Below, piece by piece: positions 16,736 to 25,624 of a stretch of DNA of 64,000 bases (the first letter of the stretch is position 1; every line of letters begins with the position of its first letter). Below the pieces are notes generated by a model. It did no database searches and was not told the DNA's origin. It saw only the letters and a list, made by a program, of their open reading frames with translations. Both the position numbers and the translations under genes were made by a program. The stretch covers positions 1,488,001-1,552,000 of the forward strand of contig NZ_CP076545.1 of the NCBI RefSeq assembly GCF_018889955.1, in the 5' to 3' direction. This DNA comes from Collinsella sp. zg1085. Its GTDB lineage: Bacteria > Actinomycetota > Coriobacteriia > Coriobacteriales > Coriobacteriaceae.

Positions 16736-17540
16736 GTTTGAGTTTATGCAACGCACGCTTATTGTGGGGTGCATGCTGGCAATTGCCTTACCGCTGCTCG
16801 GTATTGTTATGATTAACCGCAAAACATCAATGGTTAGTGATGCGCTCTCGCATATTTCGCTCACTGGTGTGGGCTTGGGTCTTATTTTTGGCTTTGATCC
16901 TGTTATTGGAGCTGTGATAAGTTGTGTGGTAGGCGCACTCTATATTGAGCGTATCCGCGAGAAAATGCCACAATTTGGCGATATGGCTGTTGCAGTCACG
17001 CTTTCTGCCGGACTTGGTTTGGCCGTTATTTTGGCCGATTTAGCGCCTGGCGGAAATACCTTTGAGTCGTATCTCTTTGGCTCAATATCTTCTGTAACAG
17101 CGAGTGATGTCATGAGTTGCGCCGTGATTTTTCTTTTAGTTGTTGGCATAAGCATATTCTTGTATGCCGACTTACAAGACGCTGCAATTAACGCAACTTT
17201 AGCGCGACTTGCAGGTGTTAAAGTGCGCGTGGTTAACACCATCTTTACCGTTTTAAGTGCACTTTTAATTGGACTTGCCTGCAAGGTTGTGGGCGCATTA
17301 CTCGTCGTATCTATTGTGACACTTCCGGTTGCTTGCGCACTTATCATTAGCAGGAGTTATATACAAACCTGTCTTATTTCGGTTGCGGTGGGTTTAACGG
17401 CAACACTGAGCGGTTTAAGCTTCTCATATTACGTTGATGTTCGCCCCGGCGGCTCGATTGTAGTTGCCTGTGTCATCTTGATTTTGGCGTTTTTAGGCTT
17501 GGAAAAACTGTTGCGACGCCGACGCTGCCGACAGCTGTAG
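16728..17540 (+). CDS. znuB: Zinc ABC transporter permease
   Basis: 270 residues of the ABC-3 permease family with about eight hydrophobic helices. Family segments include FMQRTLIVGCMLAIALPLLG, SDALSHISLTGVGLG and YLFGSIS. The ATG at 16728 follows GGAAGG, which is better than an upstream ATG at 16689 lying inside znuC. It ends the zinc operon, before a bidirectional terminator. Confidence 0.92.
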   Translation: MLEFEFMQRTLIVGCMLAIALPLLGIVMINRKTSMVSDALSHISLTGVGLGLIFGFDPVIGAVISCVVGALYIERIREKMPQFGDMAVAVTLSAGLGLAVILADLAPGGNTFESYLFGSISSVTASDVMSCAVIFLLVVGISIFLYADLQDAAINATLARLAGVKVRVVNTIFTVLSALLIGLACKVVGALLVVSIVTLPVACALIISRSYIQTCLISVAVGLTATLSGLSFSYYVDVRPGGSIVVACVILILAFLGLEKLLRRRRCRQL

Positions 17541-17602
17541 TAAAGCAATGGCTTTCTGCCTAGTCACAGAGATACAACTGTCCACACTTTGTATCTTGCT
17601 AG

Positions 17603-17654
17603 CAAAAACCCTGCCCTCGTACCTTATAAACTCTAGGAGCGAGAACAGGGTTTT
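17603..17654. terminator. Bidirectional terminator between znuB and the LPXTG gene
   Basis: AAAACCCTG and its complement CAGGGTTTT flank an inner CTCG/CGAG pair, with A/T runs on both sides. It lies between two convergent genes. A second small hairpin (AGATACAA 17570-17577 with TTGTATCT 17589-17596) precedes it on the plus-strand side. Confidence 0.75.
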
Positions 17655-17698
17655 GTAATTCACGAACAAATCAATGTACCGTGATGCCAAAATAACGC

Positions 17699-19339
17699 TT
17701 ACTTGCGCTTCTTATTAATTAAAGCAGCCACTGCGGTAGCGCCAAGACCACTAAAACCAGCAAGTAAGGCCTGCGCAAAACTTGCATCACCAGTTTGAGG
17801 CAATGCTTTTTTCTTAACAGTTTTCTTTTTCTTCTGAGATATTGTTTTGTCTTTTGCTGCCGGCTCCTTCTGATTACCAGGCATCTGAGAGCCGTCGGTG
17901 TTGTCGCCGTTGTTGGCGCTTTGGTTTATTCCAGAGCCATTAGCACTATCACCAGCGTTATTACCAGAACCGTTATTGCCGGTATTGCTAGTATCGTCAT
18001 TGTTATTGCCAGAGTTGTTATCGGTGTTGTTGCCGGTATTCCCTCCGGTACCACCATTGATATCATCACCAGTGTTGGCATTACCGCCAGCATTGTTTTC
18101 TGTGTTACCACCGGTAGAATTGTTATCGGTGTTGTTGCCGGTATTCCCTCCGGTACCACCATTGATATCATCACCAGTGTTGGCATTACCGCCAGCATTG
18201 TTTTCTGTGTTACCACCGGTAGAATTGTTATCGGTGTTGTCGCCGGCATTCTCTCCGGTACCACCATTGGTATCATCGTCAGCGTTATCAGGCGCGACTG
18301 CTTTCAAAAGCACATAGAACTGCTGCCACACGTATTTATTATCACTTATCTCAAGGGTATCACCTGAAAGTTTATAAGCGCCAAAACTCACCGTTTCGCC
18401 ACTCGCGCTCTCATAGCCCTCAGGTACTACAAAGCGAATTTTATAGGTACCTGTAGGGATATTCAGGAAACTAGCTCTAAACCCTTCTTTAATTTCAGCC
18501 ACTGTATAGACGTGTCCTTCAGCATCTACCAACTCAATGCTCATGGCACGCGTTATATCCTCGGTTGGATAGCCTTGATTAGCGCCCTCAACACCAGTTC
18601 TAATATGAACATTGACCTGAGCTTTATTGGTACCCACAGGAACAGTATCGTTATCATTTGCTGGTGGCAGTTCAGTTAGACGAATATAAAAGGGCTGAAA
18701 CACACCAGTATCACGCACCTCAACACGGGCATTGGGCAATGTATAAGAGCCCAAACTGCCAGTGCCAACTTTACCAGATTTCGCCATATAGCCTTCGGGC
18801 ACCGCGTATTCAACCGTATAGATACCCGCAGGAAGATCTGAGAATGTTGCTGAGAAGCCCTCAACCTCTGTGGAAGTATACGTCCTACCCTGACCATCGA
18901 CCAACCTGATATTCATTGCCCTCGTCAAATCTACTGTAGGGAAACGATTTGGAAATGTGCTCTCATCCGTATTTTTAATATGGACATGAATACCAACTCT
19001 GTTGGTGCCTGTCGGATTTGAGGGTTCTACCGAATCATTTGTAGTAGTGGAAGCACTAGGTGCGGGGGGTACAGTTTCAGTGGATGTAGCATCATCTGAC
19101 ACTTCACCAAGACTGTGAGTAACTGCAGTAGTGCCAGCAGTAGGAGCAACAGCTGTACCGCTGCCATCTGTAGGCGAGCTGTCCGTAGCTCCTGCCTCCT
19201 CGGACGTAGTTGCTGCATTGTCTGAAGCAACAAGCGGGGTTACGTCAGGTTCATCTGCAAAACTTGGGAGAGCGGCAATGGGAGTACCCAGAAGCACAAC
19301 CGTAGCAGCTACAACCATCATTGTACGATTTGATTTCAT
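17699..19339 (-). CDS. LPXTG-anchored surface protein with Cna-B-like domains and Gly/Asn repeats
   Basis: 546 residues from ATG 19339 (preceded by GAAAGAAGG). Order: signal peptide ending near LPSFADEP; a Ser/Thr/Ala-rich stalk; two related domains of about 110 residues (each with VHI, TRAMNI/TRAMSI, and GIYTVEYAVPEGY or GTYKIRFVVPEGY, resembling Cna-B folds); a Gly/Asn/Thr region containing two perfect 35-residue repeats plus a partial third; a lysine-rich stretch; and a sorting signal LPQTGD, hydrophobic helix and KKRK tail. Sortase would link it to the cell wall. It is probably an adhesin or pilus-like protein; no sortase is in the window. Confidence 0.9.
   Translation of the reverse strand: MKSNRTMMVVAATVVLLGTPIAALPSFADEPDVTPLVASDNAATTSEEAGATDSSPTDGSGTAVAPTAGTTAVTHSLGEVSDDATSTETVPPAPSASTTTNDSVEPSNPTGTNRVGIHVHIKNTDESTFPNRFPTVDLTRAMNIRLVDGQGRTYTSTEVEGFSATFSDLPAGIYTVEYAVPEGYMAKSGKVGTGSLGSYTLPNARVEVRDTGVFQPFYIRLTELPPANDNDTVPVGTNKAQVNVHIRTGVEGANQGYPTEDITRAMSIELVDAEGHVYTVAEIKEGFRASFLNIPTGTYKIRFVVPEGYESASGETVSFGAYKLSGDTLEISDNKYVWQQFYVLLKAVAPDNADDDTNGGTGENAGDNTDNNSTGGNTENNAGGNANTGDDINGGTGGNTGNNTDNNSTGGNTENNAGGNANTGDDINGGTGGNTGNNTDNNSGNNNDDTSNTGNNGSGNNAGDSANGSGINQSANNGDNTDGSQMPGNQKEPAAKDKTISQKKKKTVKKKALPQTGDASFAQALLAGFSGLGATAVAALINKKRK
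18015..18282 (-). repeat. 105-bp in-frame tandem repeat in the LPXTG gene
   Basis: Two copies with no difference (18015-18119 and 18120-18224) and a diverged partial third (18225 to about 18282). Each encodes 35 residues of Gly/Asn/Thr-rich spacer. Identity at DNA level implies recent duplication and probable length variation between strains. Confidence 0.93.
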
Positions 19340-20103
19340 ACTAACCTTCTTTCCAGAATAGGAAACAAATGCGAGGCTCATAGTAGCATTTCAAAACAAT
19401 TAGTAAAGCAGACACAAAGTACAGGTGATAATTTAATTAAGATGCCATAGTATTTTGTAACTACTTCATAGGGTGTTACATATGTTAAATACATGAGTTG
19501 TCAATTATATGGCAAAGAGCGAGGGGGGGGGTGAACATTTTAGACTATATAGATTTAATCCCTTCTTGTTATGTTTTTTATGTGACACCTTATCGTGCCG
19601 CACCCAGAGCATGTCTACACACTTGGCATGTGCGATGCACCGTGCGCAATGCTATCAAAACAAAGAGCGGTACTGCCAAGTATCTTTATGTTACCAACAA
19701 ACAGCTCATACACTCGCTATTGCGACTGACTAAAGAGTACATGCTTCTAATTTTGACAGCTCGATAATCGATTTCTAGTGCAAAAATACAGCTTCTTTCT
19801 ATTAGATAATAATAAAGTAGCGACTTACAAAACCCGTGCGAATCCCACCATCTTTAAGAGGATTCTACTCGGAGTTAAAATAACCGCACTGAGCCATAGG
19901 CTTTTCGTAATGCACCGCCAAAGTTCCTCGACACCGCCATAGAGTTCCACTTCTCAGCGGCTCGACACGCATCTCAAGATCCTGCACAAAGACAAAAATC
20001 TATCCTTCTCAGGTTGTCCTTTAATCTTGCTATCAAGATATAAAAAGAAGGGTTATATAGACACACATTTTAAAACATAGTCCTAGTATACAACCTAGAA
20101 GAC
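19340..20103. other. Gene-free region with G9 tract and possible degraded coding remnant
   Basis: About 760 bp upstream of the LPXTG gene. It contains a run of nine G at 19523-19531 and several short frames without ribosome-binding sites. On the minus strand around 19850-20050 two frames (one ending FNSE-stop near 19857) look like pieces of an interrupted gene, but I cannot name the family. No complete gene, RNA or terminal inverted repeats seen. Confidence 0.5.
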
Positions 20104-20136
20104 AAATAAAATAGGGAGCCAACTGGCTCCCTATTT
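20104..20136 (-). terminator. Terminator of tRNA-Phe
   Basis: A perfect 12-bp stem (AAATAGGGAGCC at 20109-20120 with its complement at 20125-20136, 4-nt loop) followed on the minus strand by T-rich sequence, immediately after the tRNA. Confidence 0.9.
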
Positions 20137-20146
20137 GCAGTTTAGC

Positions 20147-20222
<76 letters not shown>

Positions 20223-20334
20223 AGTGATGCTACCAAAATGACAGCTCGATAACTATATCAAACTGCACAATATGGTCAAGCATAAATTTAGCCGACTTCT
20301 CTGCAAGAACACACTCAGGGCACGGTGTACTACG

Positions 20335-20658
20335 TTAACCCACATGAAAACGCTCTAAAATAAGCTCTGCCCTCTTGTCTCCCACCATACAACCAGGCCC
20401 AACATTTTCGTGCAGAGCAATTACCTTGCCACAACCATCTATGAGCACAATATCCAAATGCTGCTTCATGCCAAAGGTATGTACCGACGAGCAGTGTGGA
20501 AGTGCTAATACAGTTGGCACTCCTGCTTCGTTGTAGCCTGGCAAAATAAACATCCCAAATAGACGCTCAAGATACTTATCTGCCATCACAACATAACTTG
20601 GCGCCCAGTCAAGCGCTTGAATAACCTGACAACTCGTTTCCCAAAACCAGTTTTTCAT
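20335..20658 (-). CDS. DUF192 family protein at the end of the Tad operon
   Basis: 107 residues. The DUF192 hallmark SVHTFGMKQHLDIVLID followed by GCGKVIAL is visible in the second half. The ATG at 20658 overlaps the preceding TadE-like stop as ATGA, so translation is coupled; an in-frame TTG at 20679 is an alternative. DUF192 proteins are small beta-rich proteins of unknown role, often exported, but this one has no signal peptide. Its coupling to a pilin-like gene points to a role in Tad pilus assembly. Confidence 0.8.
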   Translation of the reverse strand: MKNWFWETSCQVIQALDWAPSYVVMADKYLERLFGMFILPGYNEAGVPTVLALPHCSSVHTFGMKQHLDIVLIDGCGKVIALHENVGPGCMVGDKRAELILERFHVG

Positions 20659-21119
20659 ACCAATGCCCCCGGTCTCCAAGGGTCTACAACTACCTCTCTG
20701 GTATGAACAAGCCAGTCAGGTGCACCCAAACGAATTCCGGCAAGTACTAAACCCTGAGGCCATGGCCTATATTTGAGCCGGCAGGTATATGCGCACAAAC
20801 TCCCCACCAGCGACAACAGCGATGTACCTTGAGGACCTGCCCCTATATCTCTAGCTGAAACTTCAATTTCAACCTCATAAGGCTCAAGCGCCTGAATGAG
20901 CTCATGCTGAATAGTTGATGTTGCCCCTGCAAATGCTCGGTGCTCATCTCCTCTTGGTGAGCTACCATGTGCCAGCACAATATCGGGAACCACTCTATCA
21001 AAGCGTGCAACTGCCGCATTAAACGTCATAAGGTTATACACAATCAGCCCCACAACTATGAGTACCGGAAGAACCAGTGCAAGCTCGAGTGTTGCCTGAG
21101 CTTGTTCTTCACGCCACAT
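20655..21119 (-). CDS. tadE: TadE-like pseudopilin
   Basis: About 154 residues from ATG 21119. The N terminus MWREEQAQATLELALVLP plus a single membrane helix is the TadE/G pattern: short charged leader, A-Q-A-T-x-E processing-like motif, helix, then an extracellular domain (about residues 40-154). The frame extends to an ATG at 21149, but that adds an unusual hydrophobic leader. It overlaps DUF192 by 4 bp and the small ORF upstream by 11 bp, placing it in the Tad operon. Confidence 0.78.
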   Translation of the reverse strand: MWREEQAQATLELALVLPVLIVVGLIVYNLMTFNAAVARFDRVVPDIVLAHGSSPRGDEHRAFAGATSTIQHELIQALEPYEVEIEVSARDIGAGPQGTSLLSLVGSLCAYTCRLKYRPWPQGLVLAGIRLGAPDWLVHTREVVVDPWRPGALV

Positions 21120-21240
21120 GAATACCAACACCCATAGCAATAAAATCATATGCGGCTTTAGCTTGCTTCAAGCACCATATAAACGCAGGCTCTACGCTCT
21201 TAACCTCGCCCTTTGCCCTAAGTTGTTTTGAGTCCCACAT
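21109..21240 (-). CDS. Possible 43-residue coupling ORF between tadG and tadE-like genes
   Basis: An ATG at 21240 overlaps the TadG stop as TAATG, and a 43-codon frame ends at 21109, overlapping the start of the next pilin-like gene. The product is basic, without a membrane helix, and matches nothing I recognise. Both overlaps are typical of real translationally coupled genes; short length keeps confidence low. Confidence 0.35.
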   Translation of the reverse strand: MWDSKQLRAKGEVKSVEPAFIWCLKQAKAAYDFIAMGVGIHVA

Positions 21241-23312
21241 TAGCTACCAGCTCCCACTAAATCCTTTAATCGAATAGTCAACGGAATACTCTTACCTCCA
21301 GGAACAGGAATTTCTGCTACCGTAAACTCTGTTGACGCAAGAACATCAACAGCTGATATACCAACTGCTTGTAACATTGCATGAGGGTTGTTGGAACTTA
21401 ATGGAAGCGACCGAATAAAAGACTGTACATTTGAAAGCGCCGGAATATCTGATTTATCAATAACGTGCTTGCTATCAGTAAGCACGGGTTTTCGATAACT
21501 CAAATCAACTGGTTCAAGACCAAAACTGTCAAAAATAGCACGTGCGCGGTCTCCGAGCCAGCGAGCAATCGAACCTACCCCAAGCGCATCAAATCCACTT
21601 AGCAGCTTTTCAACTGCACTGTTAAGTTCAGCATGCATGTCTCCGTATCCCATAAGTAAACGACCCCACAAGCCCATAACATCACCCACCAGCGTGAGCA
21701 CTGATGAACCGGTTTTTTCTTTAATACGACTTACAAATGAGGCTAACGCATTATGAGAAGAGCTTGCAGGGTCTTTAGCGAGAACTGCCGCAGCAAGTGC
21801 CAGACGCGGCTCAGGAGCAACCGCATGATTAAACGATTGTTCGAGCGCTGCAGGACTAGTGACACTTTGCTGCAACACACCTGCGATACAACCAAATCGA
21901 CCAGGCGGCGCAATCTTTGGTCGCTTGCTAACAAGCGCCGCTAGAGCCTCCTCAAATACATTGCTACTCGATTTTGCCTGCTCTTTGGTTGAACGCTCTA
22001 ATTCAAGCTCAGTATTACGAGCTGCAGCGTATATCCGCAGCGCCTCAAAACACTTATGCAAGTGATATTCAAACCCATTTGAAATATGTGAAGAAGCAAG
22101 TGGTGTTTTCCCTAAATCACCCACACCAAAGTGGCAGTATGGACATTCACAAACACTCCCCGACTCAAGCATAGCTAGTGAAGCAAGTGGCCCAGCACTA
22201 CCTTTTGCTCCAGGGCAACGGGCAGAAAAATGAAGCGTTAATCCTGCTGGCTCTTGAGTAGTTGGCCACACAGCATCGGTATACAGACGTGTCGCACGCA
22301 CATCAGAGGTATTTTTGGGCAGATTAGGTAACTCACAAATAACCCCCTCATCAGTCTCTTCAAACCGAGCTTGCTCAAGCTCTGATAGTGCAAACTCATA
22401 AAATGCGTGACGTGCAACAGCATCAACCTGTGCTTCAAGACCACCCTGCCCTGCCGTATCGTTTAGTTTTCGCCAAGCATAATATGCACGAGCGCGCGTT
22501 AATGCCACCACAGGTGGCCAAGTAATACTCGAGGCATAATCTGGATTATCTGCATCAGATAATCCAGAGAGCTTTCCTGCGCGCTCCTGTAGATTCATGC
22601 CGTCTTGGCCGCAATCAGCTAGCCATGCAACTCGTTTAGCATCTTCACTTTTTTCTTGCGCCTCCCGTAGCTCATCAGCCGCATCATCAAGTTTTTGCGT
22701 TGTTGCTTCAAGCTCATTAGTTGGAACTTGATTATCTCCAAGACCCAGAAACTTTGAGGCAGATATTAGCGGAACCGGGATTGCTACCCCTACGTGCCTA
22801 ACAGCCGACGAGTTTTCTGCAGCAGCTACACGCATGCCATTCATCACAACAAGATAAGGCAGCACGCGCTCTATGGTTTGTAATCCCTTTGAAGCTGACT
22901 GAGTAAATTTATTTCTCATCTTAAGAGTTTTAATGCCGAGCTCTATTGCTTTACCAGCTGCAGTGTTAACACCTGGAATAAGCAGGCCAACCATTCCTGC
23001 TGCAATTACACAAAAGCCTGTAAGACCAAGACTTAAAACACAGGCGTCAACAACCGTAGCAGCACTGTGATAAGAAGAAATAACATTAGCTCCTGCTAGC
23101 GCTGTGGCATCAGCATGTGCCTGAACATCTCCGGCACGCGACAAGCTCCAGCTTGCCAAACTAATTGAAAACACAAGCGCAAGTACTACCAACAGCGCCA
23201 CTGCTGCTGTTACGGTTGTATACGCCGCCTCTTCAACAAAAAGCTCAATCCCCCACCATCGCCTTGGGCTTGGGTGTAAACAGCTAGTTCCATACCGATA
23301 CCCACGTATCAT
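21240..23312 (-). CDS. tadG: TadG-like pilus assembly protein
   Basis: 690 residues. A short charged N terminus and one membrane helix (about residues 31-55, TTVTAAVALLVVLALVFSIS) precede QAHADATALAGAN, the DAAALAGA-like element of TadG/putative Flp-assembly proteins. A second hydrophobic stretch (about 85-115) follows. The rest is a large extracytoplasmic region with a coiled-coil-like, Glu/Ala-rich part near 205-235. A CECPYCHFG cluster lies about two-fifths of the way through the remaining domain. ATG 23312 follows GGAGGGAA and overlaps the upstream TadE-like gene by 29 bp. Confidence 0.8.
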   Translation of the reverse strand: MIRGYRYGTSCLHPSPRRWWGIELFVEEAAYTTVTAAVALLVVLALVFSISLASWSLSRAGDVQAHADATALAGANVISSYHSAATVVDACVLSLGLTGFCVIAAGMVGLLIPGVNTAAGKAIELGIKTLKMRNKFTQSASKGLQTIERVLPYLVVMNGMRVAAAENSSAVRHVGVAIPVPLISASKFLGLGDNQVPTNELEATTQKLDDAADELREAQEKSEDAKRVAWLADCGQDGMNLQERAGKLSGLSDADNPDYASSITWPPVVALTRARAYYAWRKLNDTAGQGGLEAQVDAVARHAFYEFALSELEQARFEETDEGVICELPNLPKNTSDVRATRLYTDAVWPTTQEPAGLTLHFSARCPGAKGSAGPLASLAMLESGSVCECPYCHFGVGDLGKTPLASSHISNGFEYHLHKCFEALRIYAAARNTELELERSTKEQAKSSSNVFEEALAALVSKRPKIAPPGRFGCIAGVLQQSVTSPAALEQSFNHAVAPEPRLALAAAVLAKDPASSSHNALASFVSRIKEKTGSSVLTLVGDVMGLWGRLLMGYGDMHAELNSAVEKLLSGFDALGVGSIARWLGDRARAIFDSFGLEPVDLSYRKPVLTDSKHVIDKSDIPALSNVQSFIRSLPLSSNNPHAMLQAVGISAVDVLASTEFTVAEIPVPGGKSIPLTIRLKDLVGAGS

Positions 23313-23850
23313 ACGTTCCCTCCAACCATGATGGTCTGCCTGTATACTTCACGCTCACCCGTATAGGAATAAGGCCATTCTCGTGCGTTTTGCCTGCCAA
23401 AAACATAAGCGAACCTAACAACGGTAAAGGGCGAGCCTGACCTTGAATATTCACCTGCACCGCCCCAGCCGTACCACCGCGCTCAAAGCTCACATCCCAA
23501 TCCTGTTTTGTGCCCTCATGAAAGATAGAAAGGTTAGGAACTGCCTCAAGCCGTCGAAGTGCAAAGTTGGTATATGCAGCATCATCTTCATACGCTGCGG
23601 TAATCATGAGACGTGCAAGTTCTCCAGCTGCTGATTCCATAATGGCGCGTGTATAAAACACGCATGCCGGTTGCAATAAAATAATCAGGCACAGCATAAA
23701 GACCGGAATAGTTATTGCAGCTTCAACACTTGCTTGAGCGGCTGTTTCTCCACATACCTGCTGCGAAACACGCCCTATCTGTTGCTGAGCACAATCCAGC
23801 AGCTGTTCAATGCAGCTCATGCGCCGCACAACATAAGGCTTCTTCCACAT
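23284..23850 (-). CDS. tadE: TadE-like pseudopilin
   Basis: 188 residues. The motif TAAQASVEAAITIPVFMLCL (about residues 36-55) shows the TadE processing-like site and membrane helix; the C-terminal domain of about 120 residues would be outside the membrane. The N-terminal leader is about 38 residues and Cys/Gln-rich, longer than usual. It precedes tadG with a 29-bp overlap. TadE, F and G are minor pilin-like parts of the Flp pilus machine. Start codon is likely but its ribosome-binding site is weak. Confidence 0.8.
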   Translation of the reverse strand: MWKKPYVVRRMSCIEQLLDCAQQQIGRVSQQVCGETAAQASVEAAITIPVFMLCLIILLQPACVFYTRAIMESAAGELARLMITAAYEDDAAYTNFALRRLEAVPNLSIFHEGTKQDWDVSFERGGTAGAVQVNIQGQARPLPLLGSLMFLAGKTHENGLIPIRVSVKYTGRPSWLEGTYDTWVSVWN

Positions 23851-23920
23851 AACATAACCAACTCACTTCACGATACAAGCTATCATTAGCACCCTATACC
23901 AAGCTTGTTTAATGGTGTTC

Positions 23921-24214
23921 TTAATACAAAACAAGGTCTGGTACTCCCCGTGCATGAGCTGCATGCGATGCAGCTTGCTCAACTAGGGCAGAGAGCCCAC
24001 CGTGCGCACTCGCACGCCAAAGCACCGCAAGACCCAAAATAATCACCAACATCATGCTGCATACAACGGCATACTCAAACGTGCCTTGAGCGCTCGTTTC
24101 TCGTCCTAATACACACAGGGCTCGAGCGCTCCTTTCTTGCCCTAATGCAAATTGGCCCCAAATGCTTGCTTTTCGACCGTGCACAAACTCACACCCTTTT
24201 AAGCTTTGCCCCAT
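23921..24214 (-). CDS. Second Flp/TadF-like pilin
   Basis: About 97 residues if it starts at ATG 24214 (preceded by GGAAGGGGCGGG); the frame itself extends to 24265, overlapping the upstream gene. It carries SAQGTFEYAVVCSMMLVIIL, almost the same as the Flp pilin motif AQGTTEYA, then a membrane helix and a 30-residue tail ending in VPDLVLY. It therefore looks like a second, minor pilin with a long basic leader. Function beyond that is unknown. Confidence 0.65.
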   Translation of the reverse strand: MGQSLKGCEFVHGRKASIWGQFALGQERSARALCVLGRETSAQGTFEYAVVCSMMLVIILGLAVLWRASAHGGLSALVEQAASHAAHARGVPDLVLY

Positions 24215-24230
24215 ATACCCGCCCCTTCCC

Positions 24231-24737
24231 TCATGACGTGCCCCATAGACGCAGCACCCGGACACTCGTCAGAACTGTTTGCTCATGAGACGCATCGGAG
24301 ACCATCACTACGTCAACCCACGCATCGTCACCCTGGATAAGTGCTCCCCAAACGTTTCCTGACAAGTCAAGGTAGCCCGCTGTGATAAGCCGCGAACTTT
24401 TTTGCTCTTGATATGCCTGCAATACCGTCCTAGCTTGACTAATAAACGCTTGCGAACTTGTCCAAGTACATGCATGCATATGATGCTTGCCGTGCGCCTC
24501 ATTAAGCTCTTGCAAAAAGTTTTGTGACGATGAGGCTTCTGCTTCAATGCTCTGCATCTGCTCTGCCCAACTAGTTAGCGTCTCACGCGTCTGTTCATCT
24601 AAAGAATCATCAAGCAGCTGCTGAGACGAAGCTTTCGTTTGTGCACTCTGCTTAGCCCACCAAAGGGCGCAGGCTGTAAGCATGCAGCAACAGACAAGCA
24701 CTATCCCAAGCCGCAACCGACCAGTTCTGTTCACCAC
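24231..24737 (-). CDS. Putative lipoprotein of the Tad locus
   Basis: 168 residues, starting with GTG at 24737, 7 bp after the Flp pilin stop. The N terminus has a hydrophobic signal and a lipobox-like LTAC (Cys23), then a helical region (about 30-85) and a small C-terminal beta-rich part (YLDLSGNVWGALIQGDDAWV). No family recognised. Its place between two pilin genes suggests a pilus accessory lipoprotein. Start and lipid attachment are uncertain. Confidence 0.6.
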   Translation of the reverse strand: MVNRTGRLRLGIVLVCCCMLTACALWWAKQSAQTKASSQQLLDDSLDEQTRETLTSWAEQMQSIEAEASSSQNFLQELNEAHGKHHMHACTWTSSQAFISQARTVLQAYQEQKSSRLITAGYLDLSGNVWGALIQGDDAWVDVVMVSDASHEQTVLTSVRVLRLWGTS

Positions 24738-24743
24738 ATGCCA

Positions 24744-24968
24744 TCACAAACTATTGATACCTGAGCTTATAGCGTCCCAGAGCTCGGTAATTTTTCCACG
24801 AAATGCAATAATGGCAATGATTGCAATAACCACCAAAACACCTACCAGAATTGCATATTCAGTTGTTCCTTGTGCTCTCTCTTCGCGCATAAGCAAACGG
24901 ATAATACGCCGCATATCACAGCAAGCTGTCTTATATAAACAAAGAAGCGTATTGTTAGTATCTTGCAT
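24744..24968 (-). CDS. flp: Flp-type major pilin candidate
   Basis: 74 residues, the size of Flp prepilins. ATG 24968 follows GGAGGG. A leader of about 33 residues ends at RAQGTTEYAILVGV, with the conserved Glu-Tyr pair, then a hydrophobic helix and the short tail ELWDAISSGINSL. Prepilin peptidase would cleave near the AQG site; no such peptidase gene is in this window. It directly follows tadC, as in many tad loci. Confidence 0.88.
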   Translation of the reverse strand: MQDTNNTLLCLYKTACCDMRRIIRLLMREERAQGTTEYAILVGVLVVIAIIAIIAFRGKITELWDAISSGINSL

Positions 24969-24979
24969 AGTTTTCCCTC

Positions 24980-25624
24980 CTAAATCATCTTGCCTGCTGC
25001 AAGAAAAGGACCCAAAATTGATAATAAAAGTGCAGGTAAAATGAGCGTTGCCGTAGGAATTAGCAACTTAACCGGCGCCCGCTCAATCTGGCGCTCAACC
25101 TCTGCTCTATGCGCCAGCCGACACACTCGGCTTTGATGCGACAGCGTATCTGCAAGCGGCGCACCCAATATCAAGGCTTGACTTGTTGCTGCCGCAAAGG
25201 GCTCAAGTGCTTGAATCTCAAGCTTTCGTGCCACCATATGCAAAGCCTCTGTTCGGCTCTCAATTCCCAAACTCCATCGCACCCAAGCCTCTTCCATAGT
25301 CTGACAAAGCAAACTTGAACCATGATCGATATATAGGCGAAGAGCCGCATCAAAGGACATGCCCGCGCTTAGTCCTAACCGAATAATGTCAATCATGTCT
25401 GAGACATCACCTAGACCAGGACCTACTGCTGCACCAAACAGCAAGGCCTGCATATACTCAAAAACTGCTTGCATAGTACGCAGCATACGACGCAAGAACT
25501 CTACGCACTCATGCATAACAAGGTGTCGTTCCGCGACCAGAACCCCCAACCATCCCCATGTGCTCAATCCATATAACATGCTTGCGCACAAAGACACCGC
25601 AACGCTTGACATAAAGACATTCAT
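24980..25624 (-). CDS. tadC: TadC-like type II secretion F-domain protein
   Basis: 214 residues from ATG 25624, which overlaps the TadB stop as ATGA. A T2SSF domain is recognisable (LGDVSDMIDIIRLGLSAGMS followed by helices and a C-terminal membrane segment LLIPTATLILPALLLSIL). TadC with TadB forms the inner-membrane platform for the pilus. The longer frame upstream to 25699 lies inside tadB and is unlikely to be used. Confidence 0.85.
   Translation of the reverse strand: MNVFMSSVAVSLCASMLYGLSTWGWLGVLVAERHLVMHECVEFLRRMLRTMQAVFEYMQALLFGAAVGPGLGDVSDMIDIIRLGLSAGMSFDAALRLYIDHGSSLLCQTMEEAWVRWSLGIESRTEALHMVARKLEIQALEPFAAATSQALILGAPLADTLSHQSRVCRLAHRAEVERQIERAPVKLLIPTATLILPALLLSILGPFLAAGKMI

Noticed and set aside
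17795-18367. Plus-strand frames of 190 and 139 codons opposite the LPXTG repeats
   Set aside because: Open only because of the repeated low-complexity sequence on the other strand.
19819-19850. tRNA-like T-arm (GTGCGAATCCCAC) suggesting a second tRNA or an attachment remnant
   Set aside because: No anticodon or acceptor stem could be drawn around it.
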